This document shows, piece by piece, positions 1-11,215 of a stretch of DNA of 64,000 nucleotides. Below the pieces are notes generated by a model. That model was given only the letters and a program-made list of their open reading frames with translations, had not been told where the DNA came from and made no database searches. Position 1 is the stretch's first letter. Every line of letters begins with the position of its first letter. The translations under genes and the position numbers were made by a program. Location of the stretch: positions 10,649,406 through 10,713,405 of the forward strand of contig NW_019167826.1 in assembly GCF_002303985.1 (NCBI RefSeq), read 5' to 3'. This DNA is from Durio zibethinus (lineage: Eukaryota > Streptophyta > Magnoliopsida > Malvales > Malvaceae).

Positions 1-1934
1 CCGACCGGAGAGGCATAATGCGCAAGCCAAGGATCGAACCGGTCCTCCTCTACGTGCTGTCGGTCCCGCTGCCACAACCCTCGGTCCGTTGGGGCTTAGA
101 CATGGAATGAACTCCCTATGCCTAAGCCAACCCACAAAATGGGTGTGCGGGCACTCAGCCATCCGGAGAGGCAGAATGCACAAGCCGGGGACCGCTTGGT
201 CCCCCCTGCGTGCTGTCCATCTTGCTACCGCAACCCTTGGTCCGGTCTAATCTTAGACTGGGAATGAACTCCGTATGCTTAGACTAGGGATGAACTCCGT
301 ATGCCTATGTCAACCCACAAAACGAGCGTGCGGGTGCTTAGCCAGCCAGATAGGTCGGTCGAAGAGGCATAATGTACAAGTCGGGGATCAGCTCGGTCCC
401 CCTCTACGTGCTGCCAATCCTACTATCGGTCCTGCTACCACAACCCTCGGTCCGACTGGGGATTAGACATGGAATGAACACCGTATGCCTAAGCCAACCC
501 ACAAAATAAGTGTGCGGGCACTCAACCGGCTGGAGAGGCAGAATACGCAAGCCGGGGATCAGCCCGGTCTTCCCCTGCGTGCTATCGATCTTGCTGCTGG
601 TCCTGCTGTCGTAACCCTCGATCTGGTCAGATCTTAGATTGGAAATAAACTCCGTATGCTTAGACATGGAATGAACTTCGTATGCCTAAGCCAACCCATG
701 AAATAAGCGTGCGGGCGCTCAGCCGACCGAGAGGTAAAATGCGCAAGCCGGAGATCGGCCTGGTCCCACCCTGCGTGCTGTCGATCCTACTATCACAACC
801 CTCACTCCAGTCCGATCTTAGACTAGAAATGAACTCCGTATGCCTAAGTCAACCCATAAAACAAGCGTGCGGGTGCTAAGCCGACCGTAGAGGCATAATG
901 TGCAAGCCAAGGATCGGCCCGATCCCCCTCTGTGTGCCGTCGATCCCGCTACCACAACCCTCGGTCCGGCTGGGGCTTAGACATGGAATGAACTCCCTAT
1001 GCCTAAGTCAACCCACGAAACGGGCGTGCGAGTGCTCAGCCGGTCGGAGAGGCAAAATGCGTAAGCTGGGGATCGACCCGATCCCCCCTGCGTGCTACCG
1101 TTCCTGCTATCGTAACCCACGGTCTGGTTAGATCTTAGACTGGGAATGAACTCTGTACGCTTAGATTGGAGATGAACTCTGTATGCCTAAGTCAACCCAC
1201 GAAACGATCGTGTGGGTGCTCAGCTGACCGGAGAGGCAGAATGCGTAAGCTGGGGATCGGCCTAGTCCTCCTTGCGTGCTGTCAATCCTGCTGTCGTAAC
1301 CCTTGATCCGATCCAATCTTAGACTGGGAATGAACTTCGTATGCTTAGACATGGAATAAACTTCGTATGCCTAAACGAGCGTACGGGCGCTCAGCCAGTC
1401 GGAGAGGCAGAATGCGCAAGCCGGGGACCGACCCAGTCCCCCCCTACGTGCTGTCAATCCTATTAGCGCAACCCTCGATCCGGTCTGATCTTAGACTGGG
1501 AATGAACTCTATATGCCTAACTCAACCCACGAAACAAGTGTTCGGGTGCTGAGCCGGTCGGAGAGGCATAATGCACAAGTTGGGGATCGGCCCGGTCCCC
1601 CTCTTCGTGCTGTCGGTCCTGTTACCACAACCCTCGGTCCGGTTGGGGCTTAGACATGGAATGAACTCCCTATGCCTAAGCCAACCCATGAAATGGGCGT
1701 GCGGGCGCTCAACCGGCCGGAGAGGCAGAATACGCAAGCTGGGGATTGGCCCGGTCCCCCCTTCATGCTGTCGATCCTGCTGTCGCAACCTTCGGTCCGG
1801 TCTGATCTTAGCTGGGAATGAACTCTATACGCTTAGACTGGGGATGAACTCTGTATGCCTAAGTCAACCTACCAAATGAGCATGCGGACGCTCAGCCGAC
1901 CAGAGAGGCAGGATGCGTAAGCCGAGGATCGAAC
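1..1934 (+). repeat. Satellite array, block 1 (about 12 monomers)
   Basis: Tandem GC-rich monomers of about 157-185 bp; the window opens inside one. Each carries the phrases CTTAGAC, GGAATGAACTCC, TATGCCTAAG, CAACCCA and GAGAGGCA in fixed order. CATAATG (type A) and CAGAATG (type B) monomers mostly alternate. Short open frames run through several monomers because 159 is a multiple of three; they match the repeat and no gene family I recognise. The block ends where type B sequence is replaced by a spacer. Confidence 0.93.
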
Positions 1935-2494
1935 GGTTGGTAGGTGGGTTCAAGCACATCTTCATATTTCTGCCATACCAATGCCATTTTTATGGCTTGT
2001 AAATTCAAACAATGGTCCCCTACGCCTTCATGTGAAGTTTCGTGGCAAGACGACTCGTTTTCTATTTTTTACGATTTTTGAAAGTTTTTATGGTTTGGGA
2101 TTTTTTAAAATTATTTTAGAAAGTGTTTTGTAGAGCTGATCCTTGTATTTTTTTTGGCATGCATAAAAAAATTCAGGTAAAAACTCGAAGTGGAGAAGAT
2201 TTTGTGATCATTTGAAGAAAGTGTCCCCATTTCGGACACTTTAATGGCTATTGGCAGCAAACCTATAAAATCTCAAATGCTCTTTAAGGGGGTGTGAGTT
2301 CTCAAGGTTTGATGAGGGATAGGGGGCCAATATAAGGGACAAGTACCAGCACCCATCACACATCATGTGCGCACACCCCCCGACCCCCCCAATCGTCGGA
2401 ACCCCCAATGTTACCGGTTAGGCTCTCCGACGATGCTCCGACGATGGTGCCCCATGCGAAAAAATCTGGCACCAGTACATGCCCGAGCCCAGCA
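1935..2494 (+). repeat. Spacer copy S1 (about 560 bp, 3' end lost)
   Basis: Unrelated to the monomer. Begins GGTAGGTGGGTTCAAGCAC, passes through a T-rich stretch, the CCTATAAAATC site, and the GC-rich inverted-repeat part. It lacks the usual CCCCAAATTTGG segment before GATCCTTG and ends inside the last hairpin, joining a monomer at AGCCAGGGATCG instead of at CTTAGACTGGG. Confidence 0.9.
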
Positions 2495-2990
2495 AAGCCA
2501 GGGATCGACCCGGTGTCCCTACGTGCTGTCGATCCTGCTGCTGCCGTAACCTTCGATCTGATCCAATCTTAGACTGGGAATGAACTCCGTGTCCTAAGTC
2601 AACCCATGAAACGAGCGTACGGGCGTTGAGCCGGTCGAAGAGGCATAATGTGCAAGTCGGGGATGATTTGCTCCCCCTCTGCGTGCTGTCGATCTTGCTG
2701 GGGCTTAGACATGGAATGAACTCCCTATGCCTAAGCCAACCCACGAAACAGGCGTATGGGTGCTCAGCCGGTCAGAGAGGCAGAATGCGCAAGCCGGAGA
2801 TCGGTCCGGTCCCCCTGCGTGCTGGCGATCCTGCTGTCGCAACCCTTGATCCGGTCTGATCTTAGACTGGGAATGAACTCCGTATGCTTAGACTGGGGAT
2901 GAACTCCGTATGCCTAAGTCAACCCAAGAAACGAGCGTGCAGACGCTCAGCCAGCCAGAGACGCAGGATGCGCAAGCCGGGGATCGAACG
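2495..2990 (+). repeat. Satellite array, block 2 (about 3 monomers)
   Basis: Short block between S1 and S2. The type A monomer near 2660-2710 has lost about 30 bp around the usual CCACAACCCTCGG, so GATCTTGCT runs straight into GGGGCTTAGACATGG. Confidence 0.92.
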
Positions 2991-3582
2991 GGTGGTAGGT
3001 GGGTTCAAGCACATCTTCATATTTCTTCCATGCCAATGCCATTTTTTGGCTTGTAAATTCATACAATGGTCCCCTATGCCTTCATGTGAAGTTTCGTGGC
3101 AAGACGACATGTTTTCTATTTTTCATGATTTTCGAAACTTTTTACGGTTCGGGATTTTCTAAAATTTTTTAGAAAGAGTTTTGTCCCCAAATTTGGTAGA
3201 GGTGATTCTTTTTATTTTTTTTGGCATGCACAAAAAAATTCAGCTAAAAACTCGAAGTGGAGAAGATTTTGTGACCGTTTGAAAAAAGTGTCCCCATTTC
3301 AGACACTTTCATGGCTACTGGCAGCAAACCTATAAAATCTAAAATGCTCTTTAAAGGGGTGTGAGTTCTCAAGGTTTGATGAGGGATAGGGGGCAAATAT
3401 AAGGGCCAAGTGCCAGCACCCATCGCACATCATGTGTGCACACCCCCCGGCCCCCTTAATCACCGAAACCCTCAATGCCGTCGGTTAGGCTCTCCGACGA
3501 TGCTCCGACGATGGTGCCCCGGGCAAAAAAAATCTGGCACCAGTACATGCCCGAGCCCAGCATGTGCACCGTGGCTCAAACT
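2991..3582 (+). repeat. Spacer copy S2 (592 bp, intact)
   Basis: Full-length spacer with both standard junctions: it leaves a type B monomer after GGGGATCGAACG and re-enters at CTTAGGCTGG. It keeps the uninterrupted GGGCCAAGTGCCAGC site, the position at which the sister copy S9 was split by the chromovirus. Confidence 0.93.
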
Positions 3583-5651
3583 CTTAGGCTGGAAATGAAC
3601 TCTGTATGCTTAGACATGGAATGAACTCCGTATGCCTAAGCCAACCCATGAAACGAGCGTGCGGGCGCTCAGACGACCGGAGAGGCAGAATGCGGAAGCT
3701 GGGGATCGGCCCGATCCACCTCTGCGTGCTGTCGGTCCCGCTACCGCTACCCTTGTCCGACTGGGGCTTATACATGGAATGAACTCCCTCTGCCTAAGCC
3801 AACCCATGAAACGAGCGTGCGGGCGCTCAGCCGACCAGAGAGGCAGAATGCGCAAGCTGGGGATCGGCCCGGTCCCCCCTTTGTGTTGCCGATCCTGCTA
3901 CCACAACCGTCGGTCTGGTTCGATCTTAGACTGGGAATGAACTCCGTATGCTTAGACTAGGGATAAACTCCATATACCCCCTACGTACTGTCGATCCTAC
4001 TGTCGCAACCCTCAGTCCAGTCCGATCTTAGACTGGGAATGAACTCCGTATGCCTAAGTCAACCCACGAAACGAGCATTCAGGCATTGAGCCGGTCGAAG
4101 AGGCATAATACGCAAGCCGGGGATCGGCCCGATCCCCCTCTGCGTGCTATCATTCTCGCTGCCACAACCCTCGGTCCGGCTGGGGCTTAGACATGGAATG
4201 AACTCCCTATGCCTAAGCCAACCCACGAAACAGGCGTATGGGTGCTCAGCCGGTCAGAGAGGCAGAATGCGCAAGCCGGAGATCGGTCCAGTCCCCCTTC
4301 GTGCTGGCGATCCTGCTGTCGCAACCCTTGATCCGGTCTGATCTTAGACTGGGAATGAACTCCGTATGCTTAGACTGGGGATGAACTCCGTATGCCTAAG
4401 TCAACCTATGAAATGAGCGTGCAGGTGCTCAGCCGGTCGGAGAGGCAGAATGCGCAAGCCGATCCTGCTGTTGGTCCTGCTACCGCAAGCGTCGGTCCAG
4501 TCCGATCTTAGACTGCGAATGAACTCTGTATGCTTAGACATAGAATGAACTCCGTATGCCTAAGCCAACCTACAAATGAGCGTACGGGCACTCAGCCGGT
4601 CGGAGAGGTAGAATGCGTAAGCCGGGGACCAACCCGATCCCCCCTGTGTGCTATCGATCCTGCTGCCGTAACCCTCGGTCCGGTCTGATCTTAGACTGGG
4701 AATAAACTCTGTATGCCTAAGTCAACCCACAAAATGAGCGTTCGAGCACTGAACTGGTTGGAGAGGCATAATCCGCAAGTCGAGGATCCGTTCGGTCCCC
4801 CTCTGCATGCTGTCGGTCCCCCTCTGCGTGCTGTCGGTCCTGCTGCCACTACCTTCAGTCCGGCTGGGGCTTAGACATGGAATGAACTCCCTATGCCTAA
4901 GCCAACCCATGAAACGGGCGTACGGGCGCTCAACCGGCCGGCGAGGCAGAATGCGTAACCCGAGTATCGGCTCGGTCCCCTCCCGCGTGCTGTTGATCCT
5001 ACTGGTGGTCCTGCTGCCACAACCCTCAGTCCGATCTGATCTTAGACTAGAATGAACTCCATATGCTTAGACATGGAATGAACTTCGTATGCCTAAGCCA
5101 ACCCACGAAACGAGCGTACGGGCGCTTAGCCAGCCGGAGACGCAAAACGCGCAAGCTGGGGACCGGCCCATCCCCCTGTATGCTATTGATCCTGCTACCG
5201 CAACCCTCGATCCGGTCCGATCTTAGATGGGAATAAACTCCGTACGCCTAAGTCAACCATGAAATGAGCGTATGGGCGCTGAGCCAACGGGAGAGGCATA
5301 ATGCGTAAGCCGGGGATCGATCCGATCCCCCTCTACGTGCTGTCGGTCCCACTGCCACAACCCTCGGTCTAGATGGGGCTCATACATTGAATGAACTCCC
5401 TATGCCTAAGCCAACCCACGAAATGGGCGTACAAGCGCTCAGTCGACCGGAGAGGCAGAATCGGCTCGGTCTACCCTGCATGCTGCTGATCCTGCTATCG
5501 TAATCCTCGGTCCGGTCCGATCTGAGACTGGGAATGAACTCCATCTGCTTAGATTGGGGATGAACTCCGTATGCTTAAATCAACCCATGAAACGAGCGTG
5601 CGGATGCTCAGCCAACCAGAGAGGCAGGATGAGCAAGCCGGGGATCGAGTG
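3583..5651 (+). repeat. Satellite array, block 3 (about 13 monomers, several internal deletions)
   Basis: Alternating A and B monomers. Irregularities: a monomer cut by about 100 bp at 3959-3990, a deletion joining GCAAGCC to GATCCTGCTG near 4455, a 26-bp duplication of the GGTCCCCCTCTGC stretch near 4795-4820, and a loss near 5458. These look like slippage or unequal-exchange products. Confidence 0.92.
4119..4137. repeat. 19-bp palindrome in the monomer (example copy)
   Basis: GGGGATCGGCCCGATCCCC is a perfect inverted repeat with 9-bp arms around one central C. Every full monomer has this site or a variant. Many variants pair GGGGATC with GGTCCCC, which would keep a U-G wobble pair in RNA. 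The spacer begins at the centre of this palindrome. Confidence 0.8.
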
Positions 5652-6244
5652 GGTGGTAGGTGGGTTCAAGCACATCTTTATATTTCTTCCATGCCAATGC
5701 CATTTTTATGGCTTGTAAATTCATACAATGCTCCCCTACGCCTTCATGTGAGGTTTCGTGGCAAGACGACCCGTTTTCTATTTTCCATGATTTTTGAAAC
5801 TTTTTATGGTTCGGGATTTTTTAAAATTTTTTTAGAAAGATTTTTGTCCCCAAATTTGGTAGAGGCGATCCTTGTATTTTTTTTGGCATGCACAAAAAAA
5901 TTCAGCTAAAAACTCGAAGTTGAGAAGATTTTGTGACCGTTTGAAAAAAGTGTTCCCATTTCAGACACTTTAATGGCTATTGGCAGCAAACCTATAAAAT
6001 CTCAAATGCTCTTTAAGGGGGTGTGAGTTCTCGAGGTTTGATGAGGGATAGGGGGCCAATATAAGGGCCAAGTACCAGCACCCATCGCACATCATGTACG
6101 CACACCCCCCGGCCCCCCCAATCCTCGGGAACCCCCAATGCCACCGGTTAGGCTCTCCGACGATGCTCTGGCGATGGTGCCTCGGCAAAAAAAATGTGGC
6201 ACCAGCACATGCCCAAGCCCAGCATGTGCATCGTGGCTCAAACT
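5652..6244 (+). repeat. Spacer copy S3 (593 bp, intact)
   Basis: Full-length with standard junctions. A frame of 112 codons (5571-5909) starts in the upstream monomer and runs through the T-rich half to a TAA after AAAAAATTCAGC; the same frame recurs in sister copies. The 3' inverted repeats are present, with TGGTGCC and GGCACCA arms intact. Confidence 0.93.
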
Positions 6245-7395
6245 CTTAGACTGGGAAGGAACTTCGTATGCTTAGACATGGAATGAACTCCATATGCCTA
6301 AGCCAACCCACGAAATGAGCGTGCGAGCGCTCAGCCGGCCGGAAAGGCAGAATGCACAAGCTGGGGATTGGCTCGGTCCCCTTCTGTGTGCTGCGGGTCC
6401 CACTGCCACAACCCTTGGTCGGACTGGGGCTTAGACATTGAATGAACTCCCTGTGCCTAAGCCAACCCATGAAATGGGCGTGCGGGCGCTCAGCTGGCCG
6501 GAGAGGCAGAATGTGCAAGTCGGAGATTGGCCCGATCCCCATGCGTGCTGCCAATCCTGCTACCGCAACCCTCTGTCCAATTTGATATTAGACTGGGAAT
6601 GAACTCCGTATGCTTAGACTGGGGATGAACTCCCTATGCCTAAGCCAACCCATGAAACGAGCGTGTGGGTGCTCAGCCGGTTGGAGAGGTAGAATGCGTA
6701 AGCTGGGGATCGACCTGATCCCTCCCTGCATGCTGTCGATCCTGCTGCTAGTCCTACTGTCGTAAGCCTCTGTCCGGTCTGATCTTAGACTGGGAATGAA
6801 CTCTGTATGCTTAGACATTGAATGAACTCCATATGCCTAAGCCAACCCACAAAACGAGTGTTCGGGCGCTCAGTCGGCCTGAGAGGCAGAATGCACAAGT
6901 CGATGACTGGCCCAGTCCCCCCCTGCGTGCTGTTGATCCTGTTGTCGTAACCCTCAGTCCGGTCTGATCTTAGATTGGGAATGAAACTCTGTATGCCTAA
7001 GTCAACCCATGAGCCGATCGAAGAGGCATAATGCGCAAGCCGGGGATCCGCCCGGTCCCCCTTTGCGTGCTATAGGTCCCGCTGCCACAACCCTCGATTT
7101 GGCTGGGGCTTAGACATGGAATGAACTCCCTATGCCTAAGCCAACCCACGAAATGGGCGTGCAGATGCTCAGCCGTCGAAGAGGCAGAATACGCAAGTCG
7201 GGGATCAGCCCAGTCCCCGCCGCATGCTACCGATCCTGCTGCCACAACTCTTGGTCCGATCCGATCTTAGACTGGGAATGAACTCTATATGCTTAGACTG
7301 GAGATGAACTCTGTATGCCTAAGTCAACCCATGAAACGAGCATGCGGACGCTCAGCCGACCAGAGAGGCAGGATGAGCAAGCTGGGGATCGAGTA
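6245..7395 (+). repeat. Satellite array, block 4 (about 7 monomers)
   Basis: About 1.15 kb between S3 and S4, the commonest inter-spacer distance here. One monomer near 6995-7015 has lost the segment between CAACCCATGA and GCCGATCG. Confidence 0.92.
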
Positions 7396-7987
7396 GGTGG
7401 TAGGTGGGTTCAAGCACATCTTCATATTTCTGCCATGCCAATGCTATTTTTATGGCTTGTAAATTCATACAATGGTCCCCTACGCCTTCATGTGAAGTTT
7501 CGTGGCAAGACGACCCGTTTTCTATTTTTCATGATTTTCAAAACTTTTTACGATTCGGGATTTTTTAAAATTTTTTTAGAAAGAGTTTTGTCCCCAAATT
7601 TGGTAGAGGTGATCCTTTTATTTTTGTTGACATGCACAAAAAAATTCAGCTAAAAACTGAAAGTGGAGAAGATTTTGTGATCGTTTGAAAAAAGTGTCCC
7701 CATTTCAGACACTTTAATGGCTACTGGCAGCAAACCTATAAAATCTCAAATGCTCTTTAGGGGGGTGTGAGTTCTCGAGGTTTGATGAGGGATAGGGGGC
7801 CAATATAAGGGCTAAGTACCAGCACCCATCACACATCATGTGCGCACACCCTCCGGCCCCCCCAATCACCGGAACCCCCAATGCCGTCGGTTAGGCTCTC
7901 CGGCGATGCTCTGACGATGGTGCCCGGGCAAAAAAAAAGAGGCACCAGCACATGCCCGAGCCCAGCATCTACACCGTGGCACAAACT
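7396..7987 (+). repeat. Spacer copy S4 (592 bp, intact)
   Basis: Full-length with standard junctions; opens the first 3.2-kb higher-order unit. The 112-codon frame (7315-7653) is open. Otherwise like S3. Confidence 0.93.
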
Positions 7988-9088
7988 CTTAGACTGGGAA
8001 TGAACTTTGTATGCCTAAGCCAACCCATGAAACGAGCGTGCGGGCGCTCAGCTGGCCGGAGAGGCAGAATGCGCAAGCCAGGGACTGGCTCGGTCCCCCT
8101 CTGCCTGCTGCTGGTCCCACTGCGACAACCCTCAGTTCGGCTGGGGCTTAGACATGGAATGGACTCCCTATCCCTAAGCCAACCTACGAAATGGGCATGC
8201 GGGCGCTCAGCCGATCGGAGAGGCAGAATGCGCAAGCCAGAGATCGGCCCGATCCCCCCTGCGTGTTGCCGGTCCTGCTGCCACAACCCTTGATCCGGTT
8301 TGATCTTATACTGGGAATGAACTCCGTATGCTTAGACTGGGGATGAACTCTGTATGCCTATGTCAACCCACGAAATGAGCGTGCGGGCGGTTAAAAGGCT
8401 GGAAAGGTAGAATACGCAAGTTGGGGATCGGCTCTATCCCCCATGCGTGCTGTCGATCCTGCTGCTGGTCTTGCTACCGCAAGCCTCGGTCCGGTCCAAT
8501 CTTAAACTGGGAATGAACTCCATATGCTTAGACATGGAATGAACTCCGTATGCCTAAGCCAACCCATGAAACGTACGGGCGCTCAGTCGGCCGGAGAGGC
8601 AGAATGCGCAAGTCGAGGACCGACTCGGTCCCCCCTGCATGCTGTCAATCCTGCTGTCGCAACCCTCTGTCCGATCTGATCTTAGACTGGGAATGAACTC
8701 CGTATGCCTAAGTCAACCCATGAAATGAGCCTTCGGGTGGTGAGTCGATTGAAGAGGCATAATGCGCAAGCCGAGGATCGGCTCGATCCCCCTCTGTATG
8801 CTACCGGTCCCGTTGCCACAACCCTCGGTCCGGTTGAGGCTTAGACATGGACTGAACTCCCTATGCCTAAGCCAACCCATGAAACGAGTATGCGGGCGCT
8901 CAGCCAGCCAGAAAGGTAGAATACGCAAGTCGAGGATCGGCCCGGTCTCCCCTGCATGCTATCGATCCTGTTACTACAACCCTCGATCCGGTTCGATCTT
9001 AGACTGGGAATGAACTCCGTATGTTTAGACTAGGGATGAACTCCGTATGCCTAAGTCAACCCATGAAAAGAGTGTGCGGGCACTCAGC
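7988..9088 (+). repeat. Satellite array, block 5 (about 7 monomers)
   Basis: Monomers of higher-order unit 1. Private variants such as GGTCCCACTGCGACAACC near 8115 and GCGGTTAAAAGGCTGG near 8387 recur at the equivalent positions of block 7 (11341 and 11610). Confidence 0.92.
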
Positions 9089-9482
9089 TAATTTGGTAGA
9101 GGTGATCCTTGTATTTTTGTTGGCGTGCACAAAAAAATTCAGCTAAAAACTCGAAGTGGAGAAGATTTTGTGATCGTTTGAAGAAAGTGTCCCCATTTCA
9201 GACGCTTTAATGGCTACTGGCAGCAAACGTATAAAATCTCAAATGCTTTTTAAGGGGGTGTGAGTTCTCGAGGTTTGATGAGGGATAGGGGGCCAATATA
9301 AGGGCCAGGTACTAGCACCCATCGCACATCATGTGCGCACACCCCCACTGGCCCCCCAATCGTCGGAACCCCTAATGCCGCCGATTAGGTTTTCTGGCGA
9401 TGCTTTAGCGATGGTGCCTCGAGCGAAAAAAATGCTGCACCAGCACATGTCCAAGCCCAGCATGTACACCGTGGCTCAAAAT
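9089..9482 (+). repeat. Spacer copy S5 (394 bp, 5' truncated)
   Basis: Retains only the part from AATTTGGTAGAGGTGATCC onward; the first 200 bp, including most of the T-rich half, are missing. The upstream monomer is cut at GGGCACTCAGC. The same breakpoint occurs in S7. The hairpin arms have decayed (TGCACCA instead of GGCACCA). Confidence 0.92.
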
Positions 9483-10623
9483 CTTAGACTGGGAATGAAC
9501 TCCGTATGCTTAGACATGGAATGAACTCCGTATGGCTAAGCCAACCCACAAAACGAGCGTGCGGATGCTCAGCCGGTCGGAGAGGCAGAATGTACAAGCC
9601 GAGGATCGATCGGTCCCCCCTACGTGCTGTCGATCCTACTACCGCAACCCTCGGTCTGTTCTGATCTTAGACTGAGAATGAACTCTGTATGCCTAAGTCA
9701 ACTCATGAAATGAGAGTGCGAGCACTGAACCGGTCGGAGAGGCATAATGCGCAAGCCGGGGATCGACCCGATCCCCTATGTGTGCTGTCGATCCCGCTGC
9801 CACTACCTTCGGTCCGGCTGGGGCTCAGACATGGAATGAACTCCGTATGCCTAAGCCAACCCACGAAACGAGTGTGCGGGCGGTCAGTCGGCCGGACAGG
9901 CAGAATTTGCAAGCCGAGGATTGGCTCAGTCCCTCCTACGTGCTGTCGTTCCTACTGCAGGTCCTGCTCACGCAACCCTCGGTACGGTCCGATGTTAGAC
10001 TGGGAATGAACTTCGTATGCTTAGACATGGAATGAACTACGTATGCCTAAGCCAACCCATGAAACGAGCGTGCGGGTGCTCAACTGGTCGGAGAGGCAGA
10101 ATGTGCAAGCCGAGATCGGCTCGATCCCCCTCTACGTGCTGTCGAACTTGCTGTCATAATCCTCGGTCTGGTCTGATCTTAGACTGGGAATTAACTCCGT
10201 ATGCCTAAGTCAACCCACGAAACGAGCGTGCAGGCGCTGAGCCGACCGGAGAGGCATAGTGCGCAAGCCAAGGATCAGCCCAGTTCCTCTCTGCATGCTG
10301 TCGATCTCGTTGCCACAACCCTCGGTCCGACTGGGGCTTAGATATGGAATGAACTCCCTATGCCTAAGCCAACCCACAAAATGGGCGTGCGGGCACTAAG
10401 CCGATTGGAGAGGCAGAATGCGCAAACCGGGGATCGACCCGATCCCCCCTACGTGTTACCGATCCTACTGTCGTAACCCTCGGTCTAGTCCGATCTTAGA
10501 TTGGGAATGAACTCCGTATGCTTAGACTGGGGATGAATTCCGTATGCCTAAGTCAACCACGAAACGAGTGTTCGTGCGCTCAACCGACCAGAGAGGCAGT
10601 ATGCGCAAGCCGAGGATCGAACG
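9483..10623 (+). repeat. Satellite array, block 6 (about 7 monomers)
   Basis: Second monomer stretch of higher-order unit 1, paralogous to block 8: both contain CTGCAGGTCCTGCTCACGC (9954 and 13159). Confidence 0.92.
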
Positions 10624-11215
10624 GGTGGTAGGTGTGTTCAAGCACATCTTCATATTTCTGCCATGCGAATGCCATTTTTATGGCTTGTAAATTCTTACAA
10701 TGGTCCCCTAAGCCTTCATGTGAAGTTTCGTGGCAAGATGACCCGTTTTTTATTTTTCACGATTTTCAAAACTTTTTACGGTTCGGGATTTTTTAAAATT
10801 TTTTTAGAAAGAGTTTTGTCCCCAAATTTGTTAGAGGTGATCCTTGTATTTTTGTTGGAATGCACAAAAACATTCAGCTAAAAACTCGAAGTGGAGAAGA
10901 TTTTGTGACCATTTGAAAAACGTATCCCCATTTCAGACACTTTAATGGCTACTGGCAGCAAACCTATCAAATCTCAAATGCTCTTTAAGGGGCTATGAGT
11001 TCTCGAGGTTTGATGAGGGATAGGGGGCCAATATAAGGGCCAAGTACCAGCACCCATCGCACATCATGTGCGCACACCCCCCGGCCCCCCAATCACTGGA
11101 ACCCCCAATGCCGTCGGTTAGGCTCTCCGGCGATGCTCCGACGATGGTGCCCCGGGCAAAAAAAAAGTGGCACCAGCACATGCCCGAGCCCAGCCTGTGC
11201 ACCGTGGCTCAAACT
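10624..11215 (+). repeat. Spacer copy S6 (592 bp, intact)
   Basis: Full-length with standard junctions. Shares the private GGTAGGTGTGTTC start and the GCATAAAG-free T-rich half with S8. Opens higher-order unit 2. Confidence 0.92.

Larger units (their letters stand above)
7396..10623 (+). repeat. Higher-order repeat unit 1 (3.23 kb)
   Basis: Composed of full spacer S4, about 1.10 kb of monomers, 5'-truncated spacer S5 and about 1.14 kb of monomers. The next 3.20 kb repeats the same order, including the identical breakpoint of the truncated spacer, 3226 bp apart (9089 and 12315). Confidence 0.85.

Noticed and set aside
2985..3020. tRNA-like B box (GGTTCAAGC) at the spacer start, suggesting a SINE
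   Set aside because: No matching A box at the right distance, no 3' tail, no target duplications, and identical junctions in every copy.
7396..7987. Spacer as a solo LTR (TGG near the start, CTCA near the end)
   Set aside because: Ends are not a consistent inverted repeat, there is no flanking duplication, and all copies share the same junctions, so they are not separate insertions. A distant LTR origin of the ancestor stays possible.
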